Source of the DNA: Extensimonas vulgaris | Lineage (GTDB): Bacteria; Pseudomonadota; Gammaproteobacteria; Burkholderiales; Burkholderiaceae_C | NCBI RefSeq assembly: GCF_003337425.1 | Contig: NZ_QPJU01000003.1 | Coordinates: 1 to 64,000, forward strand | DNA: 64,000 bases | Direction of reading: 5' to 3' | Shown: positions 26,203 to 36,124 of the stretch, piece after piece | How the letters are laid out: each line of letters begins with the position of its first letter | Position numbering within the stretch: the first letter of the stretch is position 1 | Program-made: the position numbers and the translations under genes | The notes under the pieces: generated by a model | What the model was told of the DNA's origin: nothing | The model's input: only the letters and a program-made list of their open reading frames with translations | Database searches by the model: none

Positions 26203-26808
26203 TCAGCGCGGAATCTCGACGTTGACGCGACGCGGGCCTGCGGGCGGGTTCGGAAAGCCCTGCAGCGCGGCGTCGAACATCGCGGCAAAGACGGGCAGGT
26301 CATCGCTCCACACGCCGTCGTGCTGGGCGTGGGTTTCATAGACCACGCGGCCGCTCGCGAGTTCGCGCAGGATCAGGCCAACTTCGCGCCGGTATTCAGT
26401 CGGCGGCGGAAAGCGCATCGACAGGCCGCCATAAAAGCCATGCCCGCCCCAGGCACCCCAGCCGCCCCAGCCACCCCAGAACGGGTCGTACCAGTAATAG
26501 TCGGGCGAGAGCAGCCGGTCGGTGCGCGCATAGACCTGCGCGGCGAAATAAGGCGCGCGCGGGTCTTCGATGAGGCCAACCTTGGCGAGCGCTTGGCGCG
26601 CCACGGCTTCGATCTTTTCCTGCTGGCTGCTGTAGGCCTGCTGCGAGGGCAGGCGTTCGAAGCGGTAGGTGGCCGGCACGGGCAGCGCCTGCAGCTGCGA
26701 GAAGGCCTGTACGTTCGAATCGACGAGGCGCGTGCTCGCGCAGCCACCCAGCAGCAAGCCGATGAAGCCAAGGCACAGCAGCAAGAAGAAAGAGCGTAGC
26801 GGGCGCAT
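26203..26808 (-). CDS. DUF4136-type lipoprotein
   Basis: 201 residues. A lipoprotein signal ends LLLGGCAS (Cys23). The mature part matches DUF4136 proteins: YRFERLPSQQ near the start, ALAKVGL, then a Trp/Gly-rich loop (WGGWGGWGAWGGHGF) and a closing FPNPPAGPRRV. These are outer-membrane lipoproteins of unknown function. It begins 21 bases after the ttcA stop on the same strand. Confidence 0.82.
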   Translation of the reverse strand: MRPLRSFFLLLCLGFIGLLLGGCASTRLVDSNVQAFSQLQALPVPATYRFERLPSQQAYSSQQEKIEAVARQALAKVGLIEDPRAPYFAAQVYARTDRLLSPDYYWYDPFWGGWGGWGAWGGHGFYGGLSMRFPPPTEYRREVGLILRELASGRVVYETHAQHDGVWSDDLPVFAAMFDAALQGFPNPPAGPRRVNVEIPR

Positions 26809-26829
26809 GGAAACTCCTCGGGGCGGCCG

Positions 26830-27864
26830 TCAACCGAGCTGCACCACCTGCACGCCGGGCAGACCGGAAGCGCTGGGCATGGCGGGCAGCTCCTCGGCGT
26901 CGAAGGCCTTGTCGCCTTCGGCATCGGCCACGCCGGTGGCGCGCACGTTCTGAAAGTCGAACAATGCCCCGTCGAGCAGGTGCGAGGGCACGACATGCTG
27001 CAGCGAGCGGAACATGCTCTCGAGCCGGCCGGGGAATTTTTTGTCCCACTCGCGCAGCATGTCGCCGATCTGCTTGCGCTGCAGGTTCTCCTGGCTGCCG
27101 CAGAGGTTGCACGGGATGATGGGAAAGGCGCGGTACGCGGCCCAGCGCGCCGTGTCTTTTTCGGGCACGTAGGCGAGCGGGCGGATGACCACATGCTCGC
27201 CGTCGTCGCTCGCGAGCTTCGGGGGCATGGCCTTCATGCGGCCGCCGAAGAACATGTTGAGCAGCAGCGTCTGCAGGATGTCGTCGCGGTGGTGGCCGAG
27301 CGCGATCTTGGTCGCGCCAAGCTCGTTCGCCACGCGGTACAGGATGCCGCGGCGCAGCCGGCTGCACAGGCTGCAGGTGGTCTTGCCCGGCGGCACGAGC
27401 TTTTGCACGATGCTGTAGGTGTCCTCGGTTTCGATGTGAAAGGGCACGCCGGTGCTGCGCAGGTATTCGGGCAGCACGTGCGCAGGAAAGCCCGGCTGCT
27501 TCTGGTCGAGGTTCACCGCGACGAGCTCGAAGCGCACGGGCGCGCGCGCCTGCAGCTTGCGCAGGATGTCGAGCAGCGTGTAGCTGTCTTTGCCGCCCGA
27601 GAGGCAGACCATGACCTTGTCGCCTTCTTCGATCATGCGAAAGTCGCTGATCGCGCGGCCGACCTCGCGGCACAGGCGCTTTTCGAGCTTGCGCGCCTCG
27701 CGCTCGATCTTCAGGCGCGGCGCGCCGTGCGCGGCGCTGCCCCCGGCGTTTTGGGCCGCGGTGTCGGCGCTGGCGGTGACGGTGTCGTTGGAAGTGTCGT
27801 TGGGGCTGTCGGTGAGGATGTCGTCCGCGACCTCGCCCCAGGCGCTGTTGTGTGCTGTGTGCAT
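26830..27864 (-). CDS. ttcA: tRNA 2-thiocytidine-32 synthetase TtcA
   Basis: 344 residues. The PP-loop is [14 protein letters not shown], and there are two CxxC pairs, [12 protein letters not shown] and IPCNLCGSQ, which hold the Fe-S cluster, with the [18 protein letters not shown] block between them. TtcA thiolates C32 of some tRNAs. The N-terminus has a 50-residue Asp/Thr-rich extension before [14 protein letters not shown], longer than in E. coli. The ATG giving MHTAHNSAW lies four bases after the FolB-like stop, so translation is probably coupled. Confidence 0.95.
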   Translation of the reverse strand: MHTAHNSAWGEVADDILTDSPNDTSNDTVTASADTAAQNAGGSAAHGAPRLKIEREARKLEKRLCREVGRAISDFRMIEEGDKVMVCLSGGKDSYTLLDILRKLQARAPVRFELVAVNLDQKQPGFPAHVLPEYLRSTGVPFHIETEDTYSIVQKLVPPGKTTCSLCSRLRRGILYRVANELGATKIALGHHRDDILQTLLLNMFFGGRMKAMPPKLASDDGEHVVIRPLAYVPEKDTARWAAYRAFPIIPCNLCGSQENLQRKQIGDMLREWDKKFPGRLESMFRSLQHVVPSHLLDGALFDFQNVRATGVADAEGDKAFDAEELPAMPSASGLPGVQVVQLG

Positions 27865-27868
27865 GGGT

Positions 27869-28237
27869 TTACCACTGTCCGGTTTCGACGCGAATGGCCA
27901 CTTCGCAGTCGGCAAAAATTTCGAGTTTGGCGATTTTCACGCGCACGCCGAGCACGCCGGGCAACTGCAGCAGGCGCCGCGCGAGCTTGCCGATCAGGCT
28001 CTCGAGCAGGTTCACGTGCTCGGCCGTGCACTCGTCGATGATGATCTGGCGCACGCGCCGGTAGTCGAGCACGTTGTGGATATGGTCGTCGCGCGGCGCA
28101 AGCGGCTGCAGGCCCAGGTGCAGCTCGGCATCGACCTGGATGGGCTGTGGCGCGTTCTTCTCGTGCGCGAGGATGCCCAGGTTGGCGTCGAAGCGCAAGC
28201 CCGTGAGGCTGAGGACTTGGGTGCCGGCCACCGTCAT
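27869..28237 (-). CDS. FolB/FolX-family dihydroneopterin aldolase-like protein
   Basis: 122-residue T-fold protein. Typical features are [20 protein letters not shown], the [14 protein letters not shown] block, [17 protein letters not shown] and a C-terminal [13 protein letters not shown]. The KLxxFAD ending resembles FolX (dihydroneopterin triphosphate epimerase) more than FolB, which has KP at this place. It overlaps the next FolB-family gene by four bases (ATGA). It acts in folate or tetrahydromonapterin synthesis, and which of the two is uncertain. Confidence 0.82.
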   Translation of the reverse strand: MTVAGTQVLSLTGLRFDANLGILAHEKNAPQPIQVDAELHLGLQPLAPRDDHIHNVLDYRRVRQIIIDECTAEHVNLLESLIGKLARRLLQLPGVLGVRVKIAKLEIFADCEVAIRVETGQW

Positions 28238-28632
28238 GCCATCTCCTGTTTGATGCGCAGCACCTCCACGCCCACCGCTTCAGTGTCTGGATAGACATCG
28301 GGCTTGCAGGTGGATAGCCGAACGGCTTGGACTTGCGGGTGATCGATCAATTCGGTGGCAATGTCATCGCACAGCGTTTCCTGCAATTCGATGTGACCCT
28401 TTCGCACGCGTCGGGCGATGACCTGCCGCACAAAGTCGTAGTCCACCACTTCCGCCAGGCGATCCGTGCGGGGCGTCGAGTGCGCATAAGGTACGAACAG
28501 TTCCACGTTGAAAATCACACGTTGGCTTTGGCTTTTCTCGAAGTCATGGGCCCCAATGCGCACGTCGACGACATGGTTGGTCAAAAAAATGCGGCGGCAG
28601 CGCAAGGCGAGCTGTGCCAAGGGATCAAACAT
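28234..28632 (-). CDS. folB: FolB-family dihydroneopterin aldolase
   Basis: 132-residue second T-fold protein: RIFLTNHVVDVRIGAHDFEK, the VVDYDFVRQVIARRV block, HIELQETLCDDIATELI and STCKPDVYPDTEAVGVE. The lysine in the KP motif is the conserved DHNA active-site position. It is clearly paralogous to the gene just downstream. It overlaps the SDR gene upstream by eight bases and the downstream paralogue by four, a tightly coupled set. The product probably cleaves dihydroneopterin to 6-hydroxymethyl-dihydropterin and glycolaldehyde. Confidence 0.82.
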   Translation of the reverse strand: MFDPLAQLALRCRRIFLTNHVVDVRIGAHDFEKSQSQRVIFNVELFVPYAHSTPRTDRLAEVVDYDFVRQVIARRVRKGHIELQETLCDDIATELIDHPQVQAVRLSTCKPDVYPDTEAVGVEVLRIKQEMA

Positions 28633-29425
28633 CGGCGCCCCTTTTCGCTTTCAGTATGTCTTCCACGACAAACATCACATCGCGCGGTAGCGGGATCAGG
28701 TGTTGACCGTTGTCCACGGCGACCGTGGTGCCGGTAATGCAGGGGTTTTCCGCCAGGAACAAGCAGGTGGCTGCGACTTGCAGCGGGTCTGTGGGCCGGC
28801 GTAGAAGGTTGACGCGGCTCGCGACGTCGAAATTTTCCCGTGTTTGCGGGCCGCTGAGATACATCAGGCCAGGAGCGACGCCGCACACTCGTATCGAAGG
28901 TGCCAAAGCCTGTGCTTGAAGTGCGACGGCGCGCTCAAGGGCGAGTTTGGAGAGGGTGTAGGAAAAATAGTCCGGGTTCAGGTTGAATACCTTTTGATCG
29001 AGTACGTGGATGATGCTGCGCTCGCCGCTCGATGAAGACGGGTACGGCTGTTGGGCCATGAGGCTGGACAAAGACAAGGGCGCGAGCAGGTTCACCTCGA
29101 GTTGGTGGCGCGTCGTTGCGACGTTCAGTTGATCTGCGCTGTCGGGTTCAAAAGTAGAAGCGTTATGGATGATGCAGCGCAGTGCGCCAGTTTGCGTGGT
29201 AATTTGCTGCACCATTTGCTGGCGCTGTGCTTCATCCGCGAGATCGGCTCGAATGGGGTGAGCATGCGCGCCAGCAGCACGAAGCTCGGCGCAGAGGTGT
29301 TGGGCCGCTTCCTCGGAGTGCTGGAAATGGCACCAGACCTCCCAACCGGCCTGCGCGAACTGACGGCAAAGAAGGGCGCCGAGACGTTGAGCGCCTCCGG
29401 TAATGAGGACGCTTTTAGCTGCCAT
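28625..29425 (-). CDS. Short-chain dehydrogenase/reductase, FolM/pteridine-reductase-like
   Basis: 266 residues. The NADP-binding start is SVLITGGAQRLGALLCRQF (the GGAQRLG form is typical of pteridine reductases), IIHNAST is the NNAG-like motif, YFSYTLSKLALE is the catalytic YxxxK, and GVAPGLMYLSG follows. With the two FolB-family genes it forms a pterin cluster like folX-folM of other proteobacteria, where FolM makes tetrahydromonapterin. The ATG giving MAAKSVLI was chosen; ten further codons overlap the upstream gene. Confidence 0.82.
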   Translation of the reverse strand: MAAKSVLITGGAQRLGALLCRQFAQAGWEVWCHFQHSEEAAQHLCAELRAAGAHAHPIRADLADEAQRQQMVQQITTQTGALRCIIHNASTFEPDSADQLNVATTRHQLEVNLLAPLSLSSLMAQQPYPSSSSGERSIIHVLDQKVFNLNPDYFSYTLSKLALERAVALQAQALAPSIRVCGVAPGLMYLSGPQTRENFDVASRVNLLRRPTDPLQVAATCLFLAENPCITGTTVAVDNGQHLIPLPRDVMFVVEDILKAKRGADV

Positions 29426-30176
29426 CGGCCACCTCGGCGTCCAGCAAACCGCGAATGAAGAAAGCAAAGTCTTGAACGAAGTAAAGCCGCTCGGCCGGGT
29501 TCAGCAAAAAGTCATCACCCAGCGCCTTGATGAAAACGATGCCGACAAAGCCGGGCTTTTCACCGCACAGCGGCTCACTGTTGCGGAAATAGCCCTCTTT
29601 TTCAGCGCCGAAGAAACATGACTTGTAGCGCGCAATCAATTCAGCGAAACCGTCGGCTTGATGGGCTGTTTGGGGTAGCCAGACGACGAAATTAACCTTT
29701 TTAACATTCAACTCTAGTTTGAAGTCCAGTTTGCGCTCTAACTGCACATTTGGGGAAAGATGCGAGTCGGCAACATGCAATGTGAAGTCGGCAATGCAAC
29801 CCCGAATTTTTGCAGTGACGTGCGCCTTTGTATATCGGCCACCCATGCCATTGGCCGATAGATTTTCCAATAAAGCCGCAGGTATCTCCTCGCGGAGCAG
29901 TTGTTCCGTGAGTGCTTTGAGTTTTTGCGCCCCTCCATCGCCAAAGACCAGCGCAACCACGACCAGCCCCACCGGGATGCCCACCGTCAGCATCGTAACG
30001 GCCGAGGCGATGGAGTCTTTGTCCCGCTGGTAGAGCCCAGCGCCCAGCAGACCCAGGGCACTGAGCAAGATCAACAACATAATCACGGCCAGCCCCAGCC
30101 TGGCCCAGGCGGGCAATGCCAACATTTTGAGCCAGCGGATCAAATCGCTGGACGTTTTAAGAGACTCGTCAGTCAT
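29415..30176 (-). CDS. Unknown two-helix membrane protein
   Basis: 253 residues. There are two strong membrane segments near the N-terminus (LGLAVIMLLILLSALGLLGA and TVGIPVGLVVVALVFG), then a soluble domain of about 160 residues with VNFVVWLPQTAHQ and GEKPGFVGIVFIKALGDDF. I recognise no family. Parts of the gene are much poorer in GC than its neighbours, for example around 29700. It heads the pterin/ttcA operon, overlapping the SDR start by 11 bases. Its start codon is only four bases from that of the divergent MidA gene, so a later start (MLALPAWA, 30125) is possible. Confidence 0.7.
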   Translation of the reverse strand: MTDESLKTSSDLIRWLKMLALPAWARLGLAVIMLLILLSALGLLGAGLYQRDKDSIASAVTMLTVGIPVGLVVVALVFGDGGAQKLKALTEQLLREEIPAALLENLSANGMGGRYTKAHVTAKIRGCIADFTLHVADSHLSPNVQLERKLDFKLELNVKKVNFVVWLPQTAHQADGFAELIARYKSCFFGAEKEGYFRNSEPLCGEKPGFVGIVFIKALGDDFLLNPAERLYFVQDFAFFIRGLLDAEVADGS

Positions 30177-30180
30177 CTGT

Positions 30181-31296
30181 ATGCCTCATATTCCGACCGA
30201 GAGCGCCCCGACCGAATTGGTGCAAATTATCGTGCAGGCCATCACCGCCGCCGCCGGCGGCTGGTTGCCGTTCGACCGCTTCATGGCGCTGGCGCTGTAC
30301 GCACCGGGGCTGGGTTACTACGCGGGCGCGGCGCCCAAGTTTGGCTTGCTGCCAGATTCGGGCAGCGACTTCGTCACGGCGCCCGAGCTCTCGCCAGCGT
30401 TCGGGCAGACCCTGGCCGTGCAGGTGGCTGAGGCGCTCGAGCAGACGGGCACGCAGGAGTTGTGGGAATTCGGCGCGGGCTCGGGCGCGCTGGCCTTGCA
30501 GCTGCTCGATGCGCTGGAGGTGCTGGGCGTGTGCGTGCAGCGCTACCACATCGTCGAGCTTTCGGCCAGCCTGCGCGCGCGCCAGCAGGCTTTGCTCGCG
30601 CGCCATGCGCACAAGCTGCAGTGGCACGACACGCTGCCCGAGCGCTTCGAGGGCGTGGTGCTGGGCAACGAGGTACTTGACGCCATGCCCGTCAAGCTGC
30701 TGCAGCGCAGCGACGGCGTGTGGCACGAGCGCGGCGTGGGCTGGGACGCTGAGGCCACGCGCTTCGTCTGGCGCGATCGGCCCACCGACTTGCGCCCGCC
30801 GCTCGAGATTGCGGGCGTGCACGATTATTCGACCGAAATCCACCCCCAAGCCGAAGCCTTCGTGCGCACGCTGGGCGAGCGGCTCGTGCGCGGCGCGGTG
30901 TTGTTGCTCGACTATGGCTTTGGCGAGAGCGAGTATTACCACCCGCAGCGCCACATGGGCACGTTGGTGTGCCACCGCGCGCACCAGGTCGATGCCGACC
31001 CGTTGGCCGACGTAGGCGCCAAGGACATCACGGCGCACGTGAACTTCACGGGGATCGCGCTCGCGGCGCAGGAAGCGGGCTTTGCGGTGCTGGGCTACAC
31101 CACGCAGGCGCACTTTCTGATCAATTGCGGCTTGGTATCAAAAATGGAGCAGCTCACGCAGGCGGGGCGTGCGCAAGCGGCCAAATTGATCCTGGAGCAC
31201 GAAATGGGCGAGCTGTTCAAGGTGCTGGCGCTGGCCAAGGGCGCGCCCTGGGATGCGCGAGGCTTTGTGCACGGCGACCGCACGCACAGGTTGTGA
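30181..31296 (+). CDS. MidA/NDUFAF7-like SAM-dependent methyltransferase
   Basis: 371 residues of the COG1565 (DUF185) family. [20 protein letters not shown] opens the conserved region, [15 protein letters not shown] follows, [10 protein letters not shown] is the SAM-binding loop, and [13 protein letters not shown] and LLLDYGFGE are further blocks. The mitochondrial relative methylates an arginine of a complex I subunit, and bacterial roles are little studied. It is divergent from the unknown membrane protein with only four bases between the start codons. Confidence 0.9.
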   Translation: MPHIPTESAPTELVQIIVQAITAAAGGWLPFDRFMALALYAPGLGYYAGAAPKFGLLPDSGSDFVTAPELSPAFGQTLAVQVAEALEQTGTQELWEFGAGSGALALQLLDALEVLGVCVQRYHIVELSASLRARQQALLARHAHKLQWHDTLPERFEGVVLGNEVLDAMPVKLLQRSDGVWHERGVGWDAEATRFVWRDRPTDLRPPLEIAGVHDYSTEIHPQAEAFVRTLGERLVRGAVLLLDYGFGESEYYHPQRHMGTLVCHRAHQVDADPLADVGAKDITAHVNFTGIALAAQEAGFAVLGYTTQAHFLINCGLVSKMEQLTQAGRAQAAKLILEHEMGELFKVLALAKGAPWDARGFVHGDRTHRL

Positions 31297-31402
31297 GCAT
31301 GGGCCATTCGAGCCGTTTCCCCACACTGGTGCGCGCGGCTACACTCGAAAACCGCAGCACTTTCTTCTCATATTCGATCCACTAGATTCAGGGAGCACCA
31401 CC

Positions 31403-32467
31403 ATGCCACTCGTTTCCATGCGCGAACTGCTGGACCACGCCGCCGAAAACGGCTATGGCATTCCAGCCTTCAATGTCAACAACCTCGAACAGGTCCAGGC
31501 CGTGATGGCCGCGGCCGACGAGGTGGGGGCGCCCGTGATCCTGCAGGCCAGCGCCGGCGCGCGCAAGTACGCGGGTGAGAGCTTCATCAAGCACCTGATC
31601 CAGGCCGCCGCCGAGGCGTACCCGCACATCCCGCTCGTGATGCACCAGGACCACGGCACGAGCCCGGCCGTGTGTGAGGGCGCGATCAAGCTCGGCTTCG
31701 GCTCGGTGATGATGGACGGCTCGCTGCTCGAAGACGGCAAGACGCCCGCGCCGTTCGACTACAACGTGCGCGTCACGCGCCAGGTGGTCGAAATGGCGCA
31801 CAAGGTGGGCGTGACCGTGGAGGGCGAACTCGGCTGCCTGGGCTCGCTCGAAACCGGCAAGGCCGGGGAGGAAGACGGCATTGGTGCCGCGGGCAAGCTG
31901 GAGCACAGCCAGATGCTGACCGACCCCGAGGAGGCCGCCGCGTTCGTCAAGGCTACGCAGGTCGATGCGCTTGCGATCGCCATAGGCACCAGCCACGGCG
32001 CGTACAAATTCACGCGCAAGCCCACAGGGGATATTCTCGCGATCGACCGTGTCAAGCAAATCCACGAGCGCATTCCGAACACGCACTTGGTGATGCACGG
32101 CTCGAGCAGCGTGCCGCAGGAGCTGCTCGCCATCATCAACCAGTATGGCGGCAGGATCAAAGAGACGTATGGCGTGCCGATCGAGGAAATCCAGCGCGCG
32201 ATCCGCTACGGCGTGCGCAAGATCAACATCGACACCGACATCCGCCTCGCGATGACCGGCGCAGTGCGTAAATTCATGCATGAAAACCCCGACAAGTTCG
32301 ACATGCGCGAATGGATGAAGCCCGCACGCGAGGCCGCCAAAGCCGTGTGCAAACAGCGCTACCTCGAATTCGGCTGCGCAGGACAGGGCTCCAAAATCAA
32401 AGGGTTGCCGCTTTCCGTGATGGCCGAGCGCTATGCGCGCGGCGAGCTCGCGCCGCTCGTGCGCTGA
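31403..32467 (+). CDS. fbaA: Class II fructose-1,6-bisphosphate aldolase
   Basis: 354 residues beginning [20 protein letters not shown]. Zinc and catalytic blocks are [34 protein letters not shown] and [11 protein letters not shown], with the phosphate-binding [14 protein letters not shown]. It cleaves fructose-1,6-bisphosphate in glycolysis and makes it in gluconeogenesis and the Calvin cycle. The long C-terminal part fits the CbbA/Fba type of Burkholderiales. A GGGAG site lies eight bases before the ATG. Confidence 0.97.
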   Translation: MPLVSMRELLDHAAENGYGIPAFNVNNLEQVQAVMAAADEVGAPVILQASAGARKYAGESFIKHLIQAAAEAYPHIPLVMHQDHGTSPAVCEGAIKLGFGSVMMDGSLLEDGKTPAPFDYNVRVTRQVVEMAHKVGVTVEGELGCLGSLETGKAGEEDGIGAAGKLEHSQMLTDPEEAAAFVKATQVDALAIAIGTSHGAYKFTRKPTGDILAIDRVKQIHERIPNTHLVMHGSSSVPQELLAIINQYGGRIKETYGVPIEEIQRAIRYGVRKINIDTDIRLAMTGAVRKFMHENPDKFDMREWMKPAREAAKAVCKQRYLEFGCAGQGSKIKGLPLSVMAERYARGELAPLVR

Positions 32468-32505
32468 GCCTTGCGCAACCAAAACGACTCACTCGGCGGT
32501 GGCAC

Positions 32506-32671
32506 CTAGTGTAGTGTTCGACGCTATCTGCGACATAAGACCGCGTCTTTTCGGCCTGGGCCGCGTTGCAAATCCTCGCGATACCACCCGGTATCGCTGC
32601 GGTTTGCGCCTTGCCCAGACCAAAAATCCATCGGTTTTATTTGTCGCATCAAGCATCAAACACTACACTAG
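32506..32671. repeat. Repeat family B, copy 2 (166 bp)
   Basis: Second copy of the 166-bp CTAG-bounded element, same length and orientation as the copy at 2263. It lies 38 bases after the aldolase stop codon. Confidence 0.9.
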
Positions 32672-32689
32672 AGTGCGTGACGCTCATTC

Positions 32690-32806
32690 CCGTCATTGCG
32701 AGGGCCGTCAGGCCCGTGGCAATCCACGGGGCCTTGGGATCAGTGCCTGCGTCCCTTGGCAAGGCGGGACTGGATTGCCGCGCCCCTGCGGGGCTCGCAA
32801 TGACGG
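32690..32806. repeat. Repeat family D, copy 2 (117 bp)
   Basis: Second CCGTCATTGCGAG-bounded element, inverted relative to the copy before ruvB. With repeat B it fills almost all of the 416-base space between the convergent aldolase and dadA genes; no gene is seen there. Confidence 0.88.
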
Positions 32807-32883
32807 GCTGCCCCTCGGCTAAGGTCAAATCGAGCGCCAGCCGCCGCTTGCCGCCATTGCGCGCCGGACGGAGAAAGCGGTGT

Positions 32884-34209
32884 TCACGCAGGCGCTGAGC
32901 GCTGCTCCTGCGCGGCGGAGGATGCAGCCTGCGGAATGCGGCCGTAGCGCTGCGGCCCGAGGTCGTCGGTGCGAATGTCGGGCTGGCGGCCGAGCGTGAG
33001 GTCGGCGAGCAGCTTGCCCGAGCCGGCGGCCATGGTCCAGCCCAGCGTGCCGTGGCCGGTGTTGAGCAGCAGGTTGTCCCAGCCCGGCGCGCGGCCCAGG
33101 ATAGGCGTGCCGTCGGGCGTCATGGGGCGCAGGCCCGTCCAGAAGCTCGCGGCGGGCAGATCGGCCGCGCCCGCGAACAGGCTTTGCGTGACCATCTCGA
33201 GCGTGGCGCGCCGGCGTGGGTTCAGACGCAGATCATAGCCGGCGAGTTCGGCCATGCCACCCACGCGGATGCGCGCGCCCAGGCGTGTGACGGCGATCTT
33301 GTAGCTCTCGTCGAGCACCGTGGAGCGCGGTGCACGCTCGGTGTCGACGATGGGCGCCGTGAGCGAGTAGCCCTTGACCGGGTACACCGGCAGGTCGAGC
33401 CCGAGCGCCTGCAGCAATTCGCGCGAGGCGCAGCCCAGCGCGACGATGACCTGGTCGGCGTGCAGGCTGCGTACATCGCCCTGCGCGCTCGTCTGCACTT
33501 CGACGCCCGTGATGCGGGTGCCTGTGCAGAGCAAGCGCCGCACCGTGGTGTCGAACGAGAACTGCACGCCCAGCCCGCGCGCGATCTCGGCCAGGCGTGT
33601 GGTGAAGAGGTGGCAGTCGCCGGTTTCGTCGCCCGGCAGGTGCAGGCCGCCGGTGAGGCCGCGCGCGTGTGCGAGCGCGGGCTCGATCTGCGGCAGCGCG
33701 TCGGCGGCGAGCAGGCGGTACGGCACGTGGCAAGCCTCGAGCACTGCGATGTCGCGCTGTGCGGCCTGCAGCTGCTGGGCGGTGCGAAACACCTGCAGCG
33801 TGCCCAACGTGCGCTGGTCGTACGCGATGCCGGTGTCCGCGCGCAGCTGGCGCAGGCAGTCGCGGCTGTATTCGGCCACGCGCATCATGCGCTCCTTGTT
33901 GACGGCATAGCGTGCGCTGGTGCAGTTGCGCAGCATCATCGCCATCCAGCGCAGCTGGAACAGCGAGCCGTCGGGGCGAAAGCGAAACGGCGCGTGGCGC
34001 TGCAGCATCCACTTGAGCGCTTTGAGCGGGATGCCCGGTGCGGCCCAAGGCGTGGAGTAGCCGGGCGAGATCTGCCCCGCGTTGGCAAAGCTGGTTTCGA
34101 GCGCCGGGCCGCTCTGGCGCTCGACCACGGTGACTTCGGCGCCGCCGCGGGCCAGATAGTAGGCCGTGGTGACGCCTATCACCCCGCCGCCGAGAACGAT
34201 GACTTTCAT
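32884..34209 (-). CDS. dadA: D-amino acid dehydrogenase (DadA family)
   Basis: 441 residues. The FAD dinucleotide-binding start is [20 protein letters not shown], then [20 protein letters not shown] (the DadA-specific block), [12 protein letters not shown] and the C-terminal [20 protein letters not shown]. DadA oxidises D-amino acids, chiefly D-alanine, to 2-oxo acids and passes electrons to the quinone pool. An Lrp/AsnC gene diverges from it, as usual for dad genes. No alanine racemase is beside it. Confidence 0.93.
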   Translation of the reverse strand: MKVIVLGGGVIGVTTAYYLARGGAEVTVVERQSGPALETSFANAGQISPGYSTPWAAPGIPLKALKWMLQRHAPFRFRPDGSLFQLRWMAMMLRNCTSARYAVNKERMMRVAEYSRDCLRQLRADTGIAYDQRTLGTLQVFRTAQQLQAAQRDIAVLEACHVPYRLLAADALPQIEPALAHARGLTGGLHLPGDETGDCHLFTTRLAEIARGLGVQFSFDTTVRRLLCTGTRITGVEVQTSAQGDVRSLHADQVIVALGCASRELLQALGLDLPVYPVKGYSLTAPIVDTERAPRSTVLDESYKIAVTRLGARIRVGGMAELAGYDLRLNPRRRATLEMVTQSLFAGAADLPAASFWTGLRPMTPDGTPILGRAPGWDNLLLNTGHGTLGWTMAAGSGKLLADLTLGRQPDIRTDDLGPQRYGRIPQAASSAAQEQRSAPA

Positions 34210-34362
34210 TGCTGTCTCCCAAAGGTGCTGGGGGTGCTCCCCGATTGCAGTGGTGGAGCGACTATAGGAAGATGTGTGCCGCAAACTTCACTGAAATGAG
34301 GGCTGGTGGCAGCAAAAAACAGTGCTTAATGTGCCCTTGCAGCGGTTTCGACCGAAAAAACC

Positions 34363-34839
34363 ATGGCTACCCCCGAACTCGACCGTATCGATCGCAAAAT
34401 TCTCGACGTGCTGCAGCGCAACGCCCGCGTGCCGCTGACTGAGCTTGCGCAGGAGGTGGGGCTCTCGGCCTCGCCGGTGAGCGAGCGTGTGCGCCGGCTC
34501 GAGCGCAGCGGCGTCATCACCGGCTACCACGCGCACGTCAACCCGCAGGCGCTGGGGCGGCCGCTGCTGGTGTTCGTGGAGCTCACGCTCTCGTCCAAGT
34601 CGGGCGAGCTGTTTCAAAAGCTGCGCGATGAGTTGCTGCACGAGCCGCGTGTGCTCGAATGCCACCTGGTGTCGGGGCATTTCGACTACCTCATCAAGGC
34701 GCGCCTGTCGGCCATGAGCGAGTACCGCGAGCTGCTCGCGCAAATCCTGCGCAAAATCCCCGTGCCCGCGCAGAGCAACAGCTACGTGGTGATGGAGGAG
34801 ATCAAAGAGGGGCTCGCGCTGCCGCTGGACTTGTCATAG
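34363..34839 (+). CDS. Lrp/AsnC-family regulator
   Basis: 158 residues. The N-terminal winged helix is LDRIDRKILDVLQRNARVPL followed by TELAQEVGLSASPVSERVRR, and a C-terminal RAM effector domain follows (ECHLVSGHFDYLIKARLSAM). The family senses amino acids. Placed head-to-head with dadA, it is likely the activator of D/L-alanine catabolism (DadR-like) or the general Lrp. The close of the protein (SNSYVVMEEIKEGLALPL) is typical of Lrp proper. Confidence 0.92.
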   Translation: MATPELDRIDRKILDVLQRNARVPLTELAQEVGLSASPVSERVRRLERSGVITGYHAHVNPQALGRPLLVFVELTLSSKSGELFQKLRDELLHEPRVLECHLVSGHFDYLIKARLSAMSEYRELLAQILRKIPVPAQSNSYVVMEEIKEGLALPLDLS

Positions 34840-34926
34840 CGAAAAAAGGCGCTGCCTCGTTGGGGGATCATGTAAGCTCCTGTGTCGTTTCGTCCATCCA
34901 CGAACCACGTTCAGCAAGGAGACAAG

Positions 34927-36042
34927 ATGCGCATCGGTGTGCCTGCGGAAACCATGCCGGGGGAGACCAGGGTCGCGGCGACCCCCGAGACGGTGAAAAA
35001 ACTCTGTGCCCAGGGGCACCAGCTCTGCGTGCAGGCCGGCGCCGGCATCGCGGCGAGTGTGCCCGACGCGGCGTACCAGGCGGCGGGCGCCGAGATCGTC
35101 GACGCCGCCACGGCTTTTGGCGCCGACGTGGTGCTCAAGGTGCGCGCGCCGAGCGCAGCCGAGCTCGCCTTGCTGCGCCCGGACGCCGTGCTCGTGGGCA
35201 TGCTCGATCCGTTCGACCGCGCGGGGCTCGAGCGCCTCGCGCAGGCGGGCGTGAGCGCCTTTGCGCTCGAGGCCGCGCCGCGCACCACGCGCGCGCAGAG
35301 CATGGACGTGCTCTCCAGCCAGGCCAACGTCGCGGGCTACAAGGCCGTGCTGCTCGCAGCCAATGCCTACCAGCGCTTCTTTCCCATGCTCATGACGGCG
35401 GCGGGTACCGTGAAGGCCGCGCGCGTGCTCGTGCTTGGCGCGGGCGTGGCCGGCCTGCAGGCCATCGCCACGGCCAAGCGCCTGGGCGCGGTGATCGAGG
35501 CCTCGGACGTGCGCCCCAGCGTCAAGGAGCAAGTCGAGTCGCTGGGCGCGAAGTTCATCGACGTGCCTTACGAAACCGCGGAAGAAAAGGAAGCCGCCGA
35601 AGGCGTGGGCGGCTACGCGCGCCCCATGCCGGCAAGCTGGCTCGAGCGCCAAAAGGCCGAAGTGGCCAAGCGCGCGGCGCTCGCCGACGTGCTCATCACC
35701 ACGGCCCTGATCCCGGGCCGGCCCGCGCCCGTGCTCGTGACCGAGGACATGGTGCGCGCGATGAAGCCGGGCTCGGTGATCGTCGATCTCGCGGCGCACC
35801 AGGGCGGCAACTGCCCGCTCACCGAACCTGGGCGCACGGTGCTCAAGCACGGCGTGACGCTGATCGGCGAAACCAACCTGCCCGCGCTCGTCGCGGCCGA
35901 CGCCTCGGCGCTGTATGCGCGCAACGTGCTCGACTTTCTGAAGCTGGTGCTGCCCAAGGAGGGCGGCGTGCAGATCGATCTGCAGGAGGACATCGTCGCC
36001 GCCTGCCTGGTGGCGCACCAAGGCGCGGTGACGCGCAAGTAG
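34927..36042 (+). CDS. pntAA: NAD(P) transhydrogenase subunit alpha part 1
   Basis: 371 residues equal to domain I of PntA. The N-terminal block is MRIGVPAETMPGETRVAATP, the NAD-binding loop is RVLVLGAGVAGLQAIATAKR, and SDVRPSVKEQVESLGAKFID and PGSVIVDLAAHQGGNCPLTE follow. As in Rhodospirillum and many Burkholderiales the alpha chain is split, with membrane domain IIa in the next gene. The complex uses the proton gradient to make NADPH from NADH. An AAGGAG site lies just upstream. Confidence 0.96.
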   Translation: MRIGVPAETMPGETRVAATPETVKKLCAQGHQLCVQAGAGIAASVPDAAYQAAGAEIVDAATAFGADVVLKVRAPSAAELALLRPDAVLVGMLDPFDRAGLERLAQAGVSAFALEAAPRTTRAQSMDVLSSQANVAGYKAVLLAANAYQRFFPMLMTAAGTVKAARVLVLGAGVAGLQAIATAKRLGAVIEASDVRPSVKEQVESLGAKFIDVPYETAEEKEAAEGVGGYARPMPASWLERQKAEVAKRAALADVLITTALIPGRPAPVLVTEDMVRAMKPGSVIVDLAAHQGGNCPLTEPGRTVLKHGVTLIGETNLPALVAADASALYARNVLDFLKLVLPKEGGVQIDLQEDIVAACLVAHQGAVTRK

Positions 36043-36124
36043 TCCGCTGCCGGGCGCTGCGCGCGCTTGGCGTTGCTACCGCCCGGCGCAGCCCTGATTC
36101 GTTTCTTTTTGCTGGAGACACCCC

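Noticed and set aside
34210-34362. Lrp operator search between dadA and the Lrp gene
   Set aside because: I could not see a convincing Lrp-type degenerate palindrome by eye, so none is listed.
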